In this document: positions 56,902 to 64,000 of the stretch, one piece after another
Position numbering within the stretch: position 1 is the stretch's first letter
Layout: each line of letters starts with the position of its first letter
From: Alcanivorax hongdengensis A-11-3
GTDB lineage: Bacteria; Pseudomonadota; Gammaproteobacteria; Pseudomonadales; Alcanivoracaceae
Direction of reading: 5' to 3'
Length of the DNA stretch: 64,000 nucleotides
Assembly: GCF_000300995.1 (NCBI RefSeq)
Contig: NZ_AMRJ01000006.1
Span: 62,001-126,000, forward strand
Program-made: the position numbers and the translations under genes
Notes under the pieces: model-generated
Told to the model about the DNA's origin: nothing
Seen by the model: the letters and a program-made list of their open reading frames with translations, nothing else
The model's database searches: none

Positions 56902-57930
56902 ATGTCCACGACTCTGTTACCCGCCTCCATATTGCCCGGCCTGATGGAAGTGTCGCTGCGCAGCAAGGTCAACGCCCAGTGGCTATTTGACCGGGCCGGC
57001 ATCGATGCGGATATTGTCGGTCGCAGCGACCGTTTCATCCGGCTTGAGCAACTGGATGAATTGCTGTTTACCGCCTTCACACAAAGCGATGATGCCCTGT
57101 TCGGTCTGCATGTGGGCGCGGACAATCACTATGGCAACCTGGACCTGCTCGGCAACCTGATGGCCACGGCCGCGACACTGGAGCAGGGGCTGGCGGTGCT
57201 GTTCTGCTACAAGGACCTGCTGGTTCCCTATCTGCGCTTCAGCCTGACACACAATGGGGGCCGGGCGCGACTGGCGGTGACCAGCCAGGAGCCAGCCCTG
57301 CGCTTTCTGGCTACCCGTACCCACAATGAGCTGATCGTAGCGACCATGGTTTCCATCGGCCGCTCATTACTGGGCGGTGAAATGCCGGTGCGAGCCGTAG
57401 GGTTTGTCCATTCGAGCCCGCCCACGCCGCTGCTCAGTGAGTATCAGCGCTTCTTCGCCTGTGACCTGCTTTTCGATCAGTCGGAAAACGCCATCGAATT
57501 CGATACCTCGCTGCTCTCGCTACCCCTGCCGGGCGCCTATCCCAAGTACCATCAGCGACTGCAGCAGGCCGCCGAGCAGATGCGCGACGGTTTGAACCGC
57601 GCCGCCGGCATCAGTGGTCGGGTGATGGAACAATTGGCCAATCTGCTGGGCGGCGAGCCGCCCACTATCGATGTGCTGGCTGCCCGTCTGGCCATGACTC
57701 CGCGTACCCTGCAACGGCGATTGCAGGAAGAGGGCACCAGTTTTGCCCGATTGCGTGACCGGGTTCGCCACCAGCATGCCTGCGATGCCCTGCAGCAGGC
57801 CCAGTGCGACATGTCTTCCCTGGCCCAGTATCTGGGGTTTTCCGATACCGCCAATTTCTACCATGCCTTCAAACGCTGGCAGGGCTGCGCGCCCGGGCAA
57901 TACCGCAAGCAACAGAGGAGCGTCGGCTGA
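56902..57930 (+). CDS. AraC-family regulator, OruR-type
   Basis: 342 residues. Sensor half with GLHVGADNHYGNLDLLGNLM and a C-terminal DNA-binding domain: IDVLAARLAMTPRTLQRRLQEEGTSF (in part) and LAQYLGFSDTANFYHAFKRWQG. Start MSTTLL has GAGGG just upstream, and GTG 56890 is the alternative. It is divergent from the SRPBCC and RND genes, so it may control them or the following outer membrane gene. The third regulator of this type in the window. Confidence 0.85.
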   Translation: MSTTLLPASILPGLMEVSLRSKVNAQWLFDRAGIDADIVGRSDRFIRLEQLDELLFTAFTQSDDALFGLHVGADNHYGNLDLLGNLMATAATLEQGLAVLFCYKDLLVPYLRFSLTHNGGRARLAVTSQEPALRFLATRTHNELIVATMVSIGRSLLGGEMPVRAVGFVHSSPPTPLLSEYQRFFACDLLFDQSENAIEFDTSLLSLPLPGAYPKYHQRLQQAAEQMRDGLNRAAGISGRVMEQLANLLGGEPPTIDVLAARLAMTPRTLQRRLQEEGTSFARLRDRVRHQHACDALQQAQCDMSSLAQYLGFSDTANFYHAFKRWQGCAPGQYRKQQRSVG

Positions 57931-58010
57931 CCACTGTGGCAATTTGCCACCTTGGTTTTTCCCGCACGGCGACTACCCTTGGCGCCAATTCAGGCACAGG
58001 GGAACTGACC

Positions 58011-59072
58011 ATGTTGAAGCCGATTGTTTCCGCCAGCGTCTTGCTGGCCGTTAGTGGCCCGGCGCTGGCCCATTACGATGGTGGCCGCCCGGACAGCCAT
58101 GCACCGATTTCCGTGATGGGGGACCATACCCATGGCAAGGGCGAGTGGATGCTGTCCTACCGCTACATGGGCATGGCCATGAGTGGCAATCGCTCCGGTA
58201 GCGATCATCTGTCCACCCAGGAAGCGTTTGATCGCATCCCGGGCATGAGCATGGGAATGGGCACCATGAAGGCGTTGCCCTACGAAATGACCATGGACAT
58301 GCACATGCTGGGTGCCATGTATGCGCCCACCGACAACCTGACCCTGATGGCCATGCTGCCCTATGCCACCCGGGAGATGACCACCAAAACCCAGATGACC
58401 ATGATGATGGGTACCAACCAGGGCGAGTTTGATACCGAAACCGCCGGGCTGGGCGATGCCAGTGTCACGGCGTTGTACAAGCTGTGGGAAAACAACGGGT
58501 ACCGTTTGCACCTGAATCTGGGGCTGGGTCTACCTACCGGGTCCATCGACGAAGAAGACTTCGTGCCCATGCAGGGCAAGGACGTGCAGCTGCCTTATCC
58601 CATGCAACCGGGCTCCGGCAGTTACGAAGCCCGCCCGGGCCTGACGCTCAACAAACAGTATGCCGCCTGGAGCTGGGGTGCCCAGGTGCTGGCCAGTTAC
58701 GCGCTGGATGACAACGATCAGGGCTATAAATTGGGTGATCGCCAGCGCGTCAGTGTGTGGGCGGCCAGGCCGGTCAGCCCCTGGGCATCGCTGTCACTGG
58801 CCGCCTACAAGAGCTGGTGGTCCAACATCGATGGTGACGCCGAGGACCTGACCATTTCGCCGATGATGAACCCGGCGGCCAACCCGGACGCCCGCGGTGG
58901 CCAGCGGCTGGATATCGGTGTGGGCGTCAATTTGCTGGGCAAGCAGGGCAGCCTCAAGGGCCACCGCCTGGCCATCGAATATCTGGCACCGGTGCATCAA
59001 TCCCTGCATGGCCCGCAACTGGAGACCGACTACACCTTCACGGTGGGCTGGCAGAAGGCGTTCGGCGGTTAA
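58011..59072 (+). CDS. Met-rich outer membrane protein, phenol MetA-type transporter family
   Basis: 353 residues with signal peptide MLKPIVSASVLLAVSGPALA. The mature protein has beta-strand blocks typical of the MetA-type outer membrane channels (LNLGLGLPTGSIDEEDF; LASYALDDNDQGYKLGDRQ; LTLNKQYAAWSWGAQ). The N-terminal third is strikingly Met/His-rich (MGDHTHGKG, MSMGMGTM, MTMDMHMLGAMY, MTMMMG), features often linked to copper or other soft metals. ATG 58011 is chosen; the frame from 57804 overlaps the AraC gene. Substrate unknown. Confidence 0.7.
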   Translation: MLKPIVSASVLLAVSGPALAHYDGGRPDSHAPISVMGDHTHGKGEWMLSYRYMGMAMSGNRSGSDHLSTQEAFDRIPGMSMGMGTMKALPYEMTMDMHMLGAMYAPTDNLTLMAMLPYATREMTTKTQMTMMMGTNQGEFDTETAGLGDASVTALYKLWENNGYRLHLNLGLGLPTGSIDEEDFVPMQGKDVQLPYPMQPGSGSYEARPGLTLNKQYAAWSWGAQVLASYALDDNDQGYKLGDRQRVSVWAARPVSPWASLSLAAYKSWWSNIDGDAEDLTISPMMNPAANPDARGGQRLDIGVGVNLLGKQGSLKGHRLAIEYLAPVHQSLHGPQLETDYTFTVGWQKAFGG

Positions 59073-59091
59073 TCATTACGCCCATGGTTTG

Positions 59092-59135
59092 CCCACAAAA
59101 AAGCCGCACCCGGAGGGGCGCGGCTTTTTTGTGGG
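59092..59135. terminator. Bidirectional terminator between the outer membrane gene and tRNA-Thr
   Basis: Long inverted repeat: CCCACAAAAAAGCCGC at 59092-59107 and GCGGCTTTTTTGTGGG at 59120-59135, with a GC-rich loop. T-tracts lie on both strands. Confidence 0.9.
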
Positions 59136-59142
59136 TTCAAAA

Positions 59143-59218
<76 letters not shown>

Positions 59219-59242
59219 CTGCCTGACTAACGAGGCGGCGCT

Positions 59243-59270
59243 AGTTTAGCAGGACGCCCGGTACAGGCAA
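59243..59270 (-). promoter_or_regulatory. Promoter of tRNA-Thr
   Basis: Minus strand -35 TTGCCT (59270-59265), 16 bases, -10 TAAACT (59248-59243), followed by GC-rich AGCGCCGCC, typical of stringently controlled stable-RNA promoters. Confidence 0.55.
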
Positions 59271-59277
59271 GCAGCAA

Positions 59278-60789
59278 TCAGGCCTCCTGCCTGATACCGG
59301 CCAGTTTGCGGGCGTGCCATTTCTTCTTGTCCACCTCCATGCCGCGCAGGATCTGGATACGCTGGGCCTGGGGACTGCCTGCGCCGTGCATGGACTCGGT
59401 CAGGTAGCCCACCGCATTGCGCCCCAGGGTCATGTTCTCGATCAGCCGCAGGATGCGCATGCGGTCTTCGGTGGGAATGTCTTCCCGCCCCTTGAGGAAG
59501 CGGCGGATGATCTCTCCGGCCTCTTCGTTTTCCAGGTCCTGCTCGCTGGGCATGGTGACCATGATGCCACCGGCCAGATCCTGGGCCAGACGCGAGATCT
59601 CGTAGGGGAAGCGGGTGACGTTGTGCTTGCAGACATTGGAGAGCATGGCGTCGTTCATGTAGATGCCGCTGGGCATCTTTTTCGCTTCATGGGAGCTGGC
59701 GATGCCGGAGGAGTAGATGGTCTCGTTCAGATGCACCATTTCCACCAGCTTGTCGCGGATATGGCTGACTTTTTCCAGGCCGTTGTATTCGGCGATGGAG
59801 GCCGCCGCGCCCACCAGAACATCGCCCAGGCCGGTTTTGCAAACGTAACTGGCCCGATGGTAGGCGGTAAAGCGGGCGACCATGTCCTGGGCGAATTCGT
59901 ACTCGCCATCCATCAGTACATGCTCGTGGGGAATAAAGACGTCATCGAAGTAGACCAGCACCTCCTGGCCGCCGTACTGGGCGTTGCCCTGATCAATCTC
60001 GCCGCCCTCCATGGCGCGGGTGTCGCAGCTCTGGCGCCCGTAGATGTAGGTAATGCCCTCGGCGTCGCCGGGGATCATGCCGACCACCGCGTAGTCACGG
60101 TCTGCCTCGGTCAGGTTCATGGTCGGCATCACGCAAATCCAGTGCTGATTCCAGCCGCCGGTCATGTGCGCTTTTACGCCTTTCACGTAGATGCCCTTGT
60201 CGGTGCGACGGGTGACGCGCATGAACATGTCAGGGTCGCTCTGTTCGGCGGGGCGCTTGCTGCGGTCGCCCTTGGGGTCGGTCATGCCGGCGGCGATCAG
60301 GATGTTCTTGCGCTGGGCTTCCTTGAGAAAGTCCAGATAGCGCTGGTGATAGTGGGTGCCGTGCTTTTCATCGATTTCGTAGGTGATCGAGTGCAGCACA
60401 CTGATGGTGTCCAGGCCCGTGCAGCGCTGGAAGCAGGTGCCAGTGATCTGGCCCATGCGGCGTTGCATGCGGTTTTTCATGACCAGATCATCCGGTGACT
60501 CGACAATATGCAGGAAGCGGTTGACCCGGTCATTGATCAGCGGCGACCAGGCGGTGGCCAGCTCCGGGTCATCAATGGCCAGGTCATAGCTGGCCCGCAG
60601 GGCATTGATACTGGGCTTGATGATCGGGTGATCCGCCGGCTCATCGATCAGTTCGCCAAACAGGAACAGGCGCGTTCCCCGGCCGCGCAGGCTGGCCAGG
60701 TAGTCGTCACCGGTTTTCAGTACCGGAATGCGGTCCCAGCGCTGCTGGGCGCTTTCTTCCTTGCGGGGCGAGGGCGTAGCGGCGTTCAT
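59278..60789 (-). CDS. HpaB/4-hydroxybutyryl-CoA dehydratase-like flavoenzyme
   Basis: 503 residues. The sequence is in the 4-hydroxyphenylacetate 3-hydroxylase/acyl-CoA-dehydrogenase-like superfamily. C119 and C123 (GTCFQRCTG), then H311 and C317 (YHRASYVCKTG), line up with the [4Fe-4S] ligands of 4-hydroxybutyryl-CoA dehydratase (AbfD: C99, C103, H292, C299), and GLGDVLVGAAASIAEYNG and SGIASSHEAKK are also AbfD-like. The H-C spacing is 6 here against 7. I chose the ATG at 60789 because GGAG lies 8 bases upstream. Activity is unproven; 4-hydroxybutyryl-CoA dehydration or vinylacetyl-CoA isomerisation is plausible. Confidence 0.75.
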   Translation of the reverse strand: MNAATPSPRKEESAQQRWDRIPVLKTGDDYLASLRGRGTRLFLFGELIDEPADHPIIKPSINALRASYDLAIDDPELATAWSPLINDRVNRFLHIVESPDDLVMKNRMQRRMGQITGTCFQRCTGLDTISVLHSITYEIDEKHGTHYHQRYLDFLKEAQRKNILIAAGMTDPKGDRSKRPAEQSDPDMFMRVTRRTDKGIYVKGVKAHMTGGWNQHWICVMPTMNLTEADRDYAVVGMIPGDAEGITYIYGRQSCDTRAMEGGEIDQGNAQYGGQEVLVYFDDVFIPHEHVLMDGEYEFAQDMVARFTAYHRASYVCKTGLGDVLVGAAASIAEYNGLEKVSHIRDKLVEMVHLNETIYSSGIASSHEAKKMPSGIYMNDAMLSNVCKHNVTRFPYEISRLAQDLAGGIMVTMPSEQDLENEEAGEIIRRFLKGREDIPTEDRMRILRLIENMTLGRNAVGYLTESMHGAGSPQAQRIQILRGMEVDKKKWHARKLAGIRQEA

Positions 60790-60899
60790 GGTGTTCTCCA
60801 TAGGTCACTTGGGATGACAGTGATCTACGATGGTAAACACCGTGTATGGGAAGGCAATGACCGGATATGACCCCGGCCTTGACGGCCAGGGACAGGGAA

Positions 60900-61325
60900 T
60901 CAGGCCTTGAAGGTCAGGGACGCGGAGTTGAGGCAGTAGCGCAGCCCGGTCGGCGCCGGGCCGTCCGGGAAGACATGCCCCAGGTGCCCGTCACAGCGGG
61001 CACAGCGAATTTCCGTGCGTACCATGCCATGGCTGGTATCGCGGATTTCGCGAATGTGACTGGCATGAAAGGGCTGGTAGAAACTGGGCCAGCCGGTACC
61101 GGATTCGAACTTGCTGGTGGACCGGAACAATGGCAGGTCGCACAGCTTGCAGTGGTAAATGCCGTCTTCCTTGTTGTCCAGCAGGCCGCCACAGAAGGGC
61201 GGCTCGGTGCCCTGATTGAGCAGAATGCGCCGTTCCTCTTCACTGAGAGAGGCCGCCAGCTCCTGCTTGCGCGCCTCGCTGAGTGGCGTCAGGTCGTAAT
61301 CGCTGTCGGTGTCCGGGTGACTCAT
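60900..61325 (-). CDS. msrB: Peptide methionine-(R)-sulfoxide reductase
   Basis: 141 residues. Repairs the R-isomer of methionine sulfoxide. Zinc-binding CKLC and CARC pairs, [21 protein letters not shown] and the catalytic RYCLNSASL cysteine are present. It starts 3 bases after the msrA stop, so the two repair enzymes form an operon. Confidence 0.96.
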   Translation of the reverse strand: MSHPDTDSDYDLTPLSEARKQELAASLSEEERRILLNQGTEPPFCGGLLDNKEDGIYHCKLCDLPLFRSTSKFESGTGWPSFYQPFHASHIREIRDTSHGMVRTEIRCARCDGHLGHVFPDGPAPTGLRYCLNSASLTFKA

Positions 61326-61328
61326 GGC

Positions 61329-61946
61329 TTATCCTTTCAGTTTTTCCGGAAATGCCTGTTTTAGCTTGTCCACCTTGGGCCGGGCCACATGGGCGATGTA
61401 GGGCTGGGCCGGGTTGCGGCGGGCGAAATCCTGATGGTAGTCCTCGGCGGGAAAAAATGCCGTCAAGGGTTCCAGTGTGGTGACGATGGGAGCCGTGAAG
61501 GCGCCGGCCCGGTCGAGTTGCTGAATGTAGCTTTCGGCGACCTGCTTTTCCTGGTCATTCTGATAAAAGATAGCGGAACGATATTGCGGGCCGCGGTCAT
61601 TACCCTGACGGTCTTTCTGGGTGGGGTCATGGGCCACGGAGAAGAACACCTTGAGCAACTGACCGTAGCTGATCACATTGCTGTCGAAGCTGATTTTCAC
61701 CACTTCCGCGTGACCGGTGGTGCCGGTGCAGACTGCCTCGTAATTGGCGTGGCCGGCATCACCGCCGGCATAGCCTGAGACCACCGCCTGTACACCGTCC
61801 AGATTCAGGTAAACCGCCTCCACACACCAGAAGCAGCCACCGGCCAGCACCGCACTGGCCATGCCGGAGGCGGGCAGGTCATCGGCCGGGTCCGGGAAGC
61901 GTTCCGGATGCAGGGCCAGGGACGTGCCGGGAATCACGGGTTTCAT
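61329..61946 (-). CDS. msrA: Peptide methionine-(S)-sulfoxide reductase
   Basis: 205 residues, acting on the S-isomer. The catalytic GGCFWCVEAVYLNL motif, GYAGGDAGHANYEAVCTGTTGHAEVV (in part) and a C-terminal DFARRNPAQPY are present. ATG 61946 has AAGGAG upstream; the longer frame is not family-like. Operon with msrB. Preceded by the CaiB gene with 82 bases between. Confidence 0.95.
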   Translation of the reverse strand: MKPVIPGTSLALHPERFPDPADDLPASGMASAVLAGGCFWCVEAVYLNLDGVQAVVSGYAGGDAGHANYEAVCTGTTGHAEVVKISFDSNVISYGQLLKVFFSVAHDPTQKDRQGNDRGPQYRSAIFYQNDQEKQVAESYIQQLDRAGAFTAPIVTTLEPLTAFFPAEDYHQDFARRNPAQPYIAHVARPKVDKLKQAFPEKLKG

Positions 61947-62028
61947 GCTATTGCTCCTTGCGGCCGGGCGGGCCGTGTTGAATGGCCCCGGCCGGGGCCA
62001 GGGCAGCCGAAGGAGCCGGGTTGCAGGA

Positions 62029-63177
62029 TCAGTCCTGTTTGACGGCACCGCCGGCGATCAGGTTGTCGATGTCCGCGTCACTGAAGCCCGCCTGACTCAA
62101 CACCGCCCGGGTGTCGGCACCGGGGCTGGCGGCACCGCGTATCTGCGGGGCGCCGCTGCGCGAAAAGCGCGGGGTCGGGGCTGGCTGAACCACGCCGTTG
62201 ACCGTGACAAAGGACTCTCTGGCTCGGTTATGCGGGTGGTCCGGGGCTTCTTCAAGGCCCAGCACCGGCGCAAAGCACACATCGGTGCCTTCCATCAGCG
62301 CGGTCCACTGATCGCGGGTCTTTTGCTTGATTACGGCGGCCAGCTTTTCCTTCATCTGCGGCCAGCGTTGCATGTCCAGCTGGTTGCCGAAGTCTTCGGC
62401 GGGCAGCTGTGCCAGCTGGCACAGCTGGGCGTAGAACTGCGGTTCGATACTGCCGATCGACACGTATTTGCCGTCGGCGGTTTCGTAGACTTCGTAGAAG
62501 GGGGCGCCGGAGTCGAGCATGTGGGTGCCGCGGTTGTCGGTGAACAGCCCCTGGCTGCGCAGGCCGTAGAACATGGCCATCAGGGCTGCGGAGCCTTCCA
62601 CCATGGAACTGTCCACCACCTGCCCCTGGCCGGAGCGTTGCGCTTCCAGGGCGGCACAGACCATGCCGAAGGCCAGCATCATGCCGCCACCACCGAAGTC
62701 TCCCACCAGGTTAAGCGGGATGGCCGGTTTTTCACCGGCCCGGCCCATGGCATGCAGGGCGCCGGACAGGGAAATGTAGTTCATGTCGTGGCCGGCAGCC
62801 TGGGCCAGGGGGCCGGTCTGTCCCCAGCCCGTCATGCGACCGTACACCAGCTTCGGGTTACGGGCCTGACATTGCTCGGGGCCCACGCCCAGTCGTTCGG
62901 CCACCCCGGGGCGGAAACCCTCGAACAGCCCGTCGGCGCTCTCGCACAGGCGCAGAATGGTTTCAATGCCTTGCGGGCTTTTCAGGTCCAGCGCCAGGTT
63001 CTGGCGGTTGCGGAACAGGATGGAATGGCCAATGGCGGCATGGGGGTTGCCGCCGGGGCGGTCCACACGAATCACCGTGGCGCCCATGTCGGCGAGCATC
63101 ATGCCGCAAAAGGGGCCGGGGCCGATGCCGGCCAGTTCGATAAAAGTCAGTCCGTGCAGGGGGCCTGTCATAGTCAT
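62029..63177 (-). CDS. Alpha-methylacyl-CoA racemase-like CaiB/BaiF family protein
   Basis: 382 residues. GLTFIELAGIGPGPFCGMMLADMGA and FRNRQNLALDLKSPQG are the family III CoA-enzyme blocks. H130 (AAGHDMNY), D160 (VGDFGGG) and E245 (GSIEPQFY) match the three catalytic residues of alpha-methylacyl-CoA racemases, so racemisation of 2-methylacyl-CoA is more likely than CoA transfer. This fits breakdown of branched alkanes or sterols. A weak ribosome site precedes the start; ATG 63171 is an alternative. Confidence 0.85.
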   Translation of the reverse strand: MTMTGPLHGLTFIELAGIGPGPFCGMMLADMGATVIRVDRPGGNPHAAIGHSILFRNRQNLALDLKSPQGIETILRLCESADGLFEGFRPGVAERLGVGPEQCQARNPKLVYGRMTGWGQTGPLAQAAGHDMNYISLSGALHAMGRAGEKPAIPLNLVGDFGGGGMMLAFGMVCAALEAQRSGQGQVVDSSMVEGSAALMAMFYGLRSQGLFTDNRGTHMLDSGAPFYEVYETADGKYVSIGSIEPQFYAQLCQLAQLPAEDFGNQLDMQRWPQMKEKLAAVIKQKTRDQWTALMEGTDVCFAPVLGLEEAPDHPHNRARESFVTVNGVVQPAPTPRFSRSGAPQIRGAASPGADTRAVLSQAGFSDADIDNLIAGGAVKQD

Positions 63178-63196
63178 TATCCGTTTGTCAGGGAAT

Positions 63197-63790
63197 CTAC
63201 AGATAGCCCTGCTTTTCCAGTGTCTTTTTCAGGGCAGAACACTGGCTTTTGGAAATGGCGGTCAGTTCGCTGGCTTCGTGGGTGACCGTGACCCCGGTCC
63301 AGAGCGGGTCCCCGTTGCCATCGAACAGCTCGGCGCCATGTTCACGCAGGGCATCGGGCAACGTGTCTTTTTTCAGGTCGCCACCGATTCCGATTTGCCA
63401 TGTGGGTTGCAGGTTATCCGCGTTGTTGTCCATGGGGTTGAGGTTGTTGCCGGCGGCCGGCGGCGCGGCGGCGTCAATCAGCAGGTGAGTCAGCTCCACC
63501 ACCAGAACCCGCTGGACATCATGCGTTTTTGCCCAGTCGAGGATGCGTTGTTTGCCGCCTTCATACCATAGCGGCAATTCCTGGTGGCTGAGCAAAACGG
63601 TCAATTGACGGTTGGCGAAAATGTCCTTGCAGGTCAATTCCCAGGTTTCCCGGACATTGCTCTCCGGAGTATGGGCGACCAGTAACAGGCGTTGGACCGG
63701 CGAATCATCCGGGGTTTGCTGGTAACGGGTGGTCACATCCGTGGTGCTGGCACAGCCGGCCAGTAGCAGGGCAAGGAGAAAAATACGCAT
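63197..63790 (-). CDS. Lipoprotein of unknown function
   Basis: 197 residues. MRIFLLALLLAGC is a lipoprotein signal with the cysteine at residue 13. The mature part has alternating strands and helices (RLLLVAHTPESNVRETWELTC, VLVVELTHLLID, WQIGIGGDLKK) and one pair of cysteines. Start MRIFLL rather than the 19-residue upstream extension. No family recognised. It is transcribed in the same direction as the CaiB gene with 20 bases between. Confidence 0.7.
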   Translation of the reverse strand: MRIFLLALLLAGCASTTDVTTRYQQTPDDSPVQRLLLVAHTPESNVRETWELTCKDIFANRQLTVLLSHQELPLWYEGGKQRILDWAKTHDVQRVLVVELTHLLIDAAAPPAAGNNLNPMDNNADNLQPTWQIGIGGDLKKDTLPDALREHGAELFDGNGDPLWTGVTVTHEASELTAISKSQCSALKKTLEKQGYL

Positions 63791-63992
63791 GGTCTGGCTC
63801 CGACAGCGGTAAGCAGGCAACGGGCGGGGGCCGATGCCCATATGCATCCAGTCTAACAGGGTGACTGCCGGAATCTCATCTACTGGCTCACAGTGGATGG
63901 AAGTTTTACCCAGTGACCATTGTCGCCTGTACGACCGCGCGTTTTTTCTATGGGAGCCCGGAGCGGGTTCGTTAACTGAGAGGAGCCGACCA

Positions 63993-64000
63993 ATGAAAAA
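63993..64000 (+). CDS. Start of a gene running out of the window
   Basis: ATG at 63993 with GAGAGGAG upstream at good spacing and a Met-Lys-Lys start; only eight bases are visible, so nothing can be said about the product. Confidence 0.4.

Overview
The window looks like an ordinary chromosomal segment from a marine, lipid- and hydrocarbon-using gammaproteobacterium, most likely the Alcanivorax/Alloalcanivorax group. The reasons are the high G+C (judged by eye), the gammaproteobacterial gene orders (apbC-dcd; purM-purN; DUF2066-hda; arsC-wrbA-DUF2069; yccX-type acylphosphatase), the fatty-acid beta-oxidation pair, several AraC regulators with an OruR-type sensor half, and a secreted lipase. 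I see no rRNA, phage, insertion sequence, integrase or CRISPR array. One tRNA (Thr, anticodon CGT) is present.\n\nLayout. 1-5.9 kb: housekeeping genes (end of apbC, dcd, two tandem DUF3108 proteins, purN, purM; then DUF2066 and hda). 6.0-10.4 kb: one very long ORF that reads as two CSLREA/choice-of-anchor surface proteins fused head to tail, each with its own signal peptide and GlyGly-CTERM-like tail. 10.4-18.0 kb: LapA-domain protein, sthA, Smr, PilZ, a double thioredoxin-fold protein, and the thiolase plus FadB/FadJ-type beta-oxidation operon. 18.1-24.4 kb: CheY-like regulator, AraC regulator, purU, outer membrane protein, rlmM, AmpG-like MFS, orphan gspN. 24.4-34.5 kb: the most accessory-looking block, with AT-rich intergenic DNA, an AraC regulator, three related secreted proteins (DUF6801-like head plus choice-of-anchor D repeats) and a CalA/LIP-type lipase between the second and third. 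34.6-40.2 kb: tusA, an unknown protein, gamma-glutamylcyclotransferase, MATE pump, epmC, BetT-type carrier. 40.3-48.4 kb: a tight nine-gene leftward operon (arsC, wrbA, DUF2069, RDD, SpoIIM-like, DUF4129, DUF4350, MoxR, DUF58). 48.4-53.4 kb: YihY/BrkB, acylphosphatase, alpha/beta hydrolase, class I fumarase, lipoprotein. 53.4-53.6 kb: a convergent intergenic gap that holds a complete-looking small RNA gene. 53.6-64 kb: RND/MMPL exporter with a DPFA-repeat insert, SRPBCC protein, AraC regulator, Met-rich outer membrane protein, tRNA-Thr, an HpaB/4-hydroxybutyryl-CoA-dehydratase-like enzyme, msrB, msrA, a racemase-type CoA enzyme and a lipoprotein.\n\nThe strongest candidates for something undescribed are: (i) the secreted lipase/surface-protein locus at 26.3-34.5 kb with its upstream AraC regulator, whose domain make-up resembles actinobacterial cell-surface proteins; (ii) the fused double GlyGly-CTERM protein at 6.0-10.4 kb; and (iii) the structured small RNA at 53.4-53.55 kb, with its own sigma70-like promoter and terminator. 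All functional statements come from reading motifs and gene order; no database search was possible.
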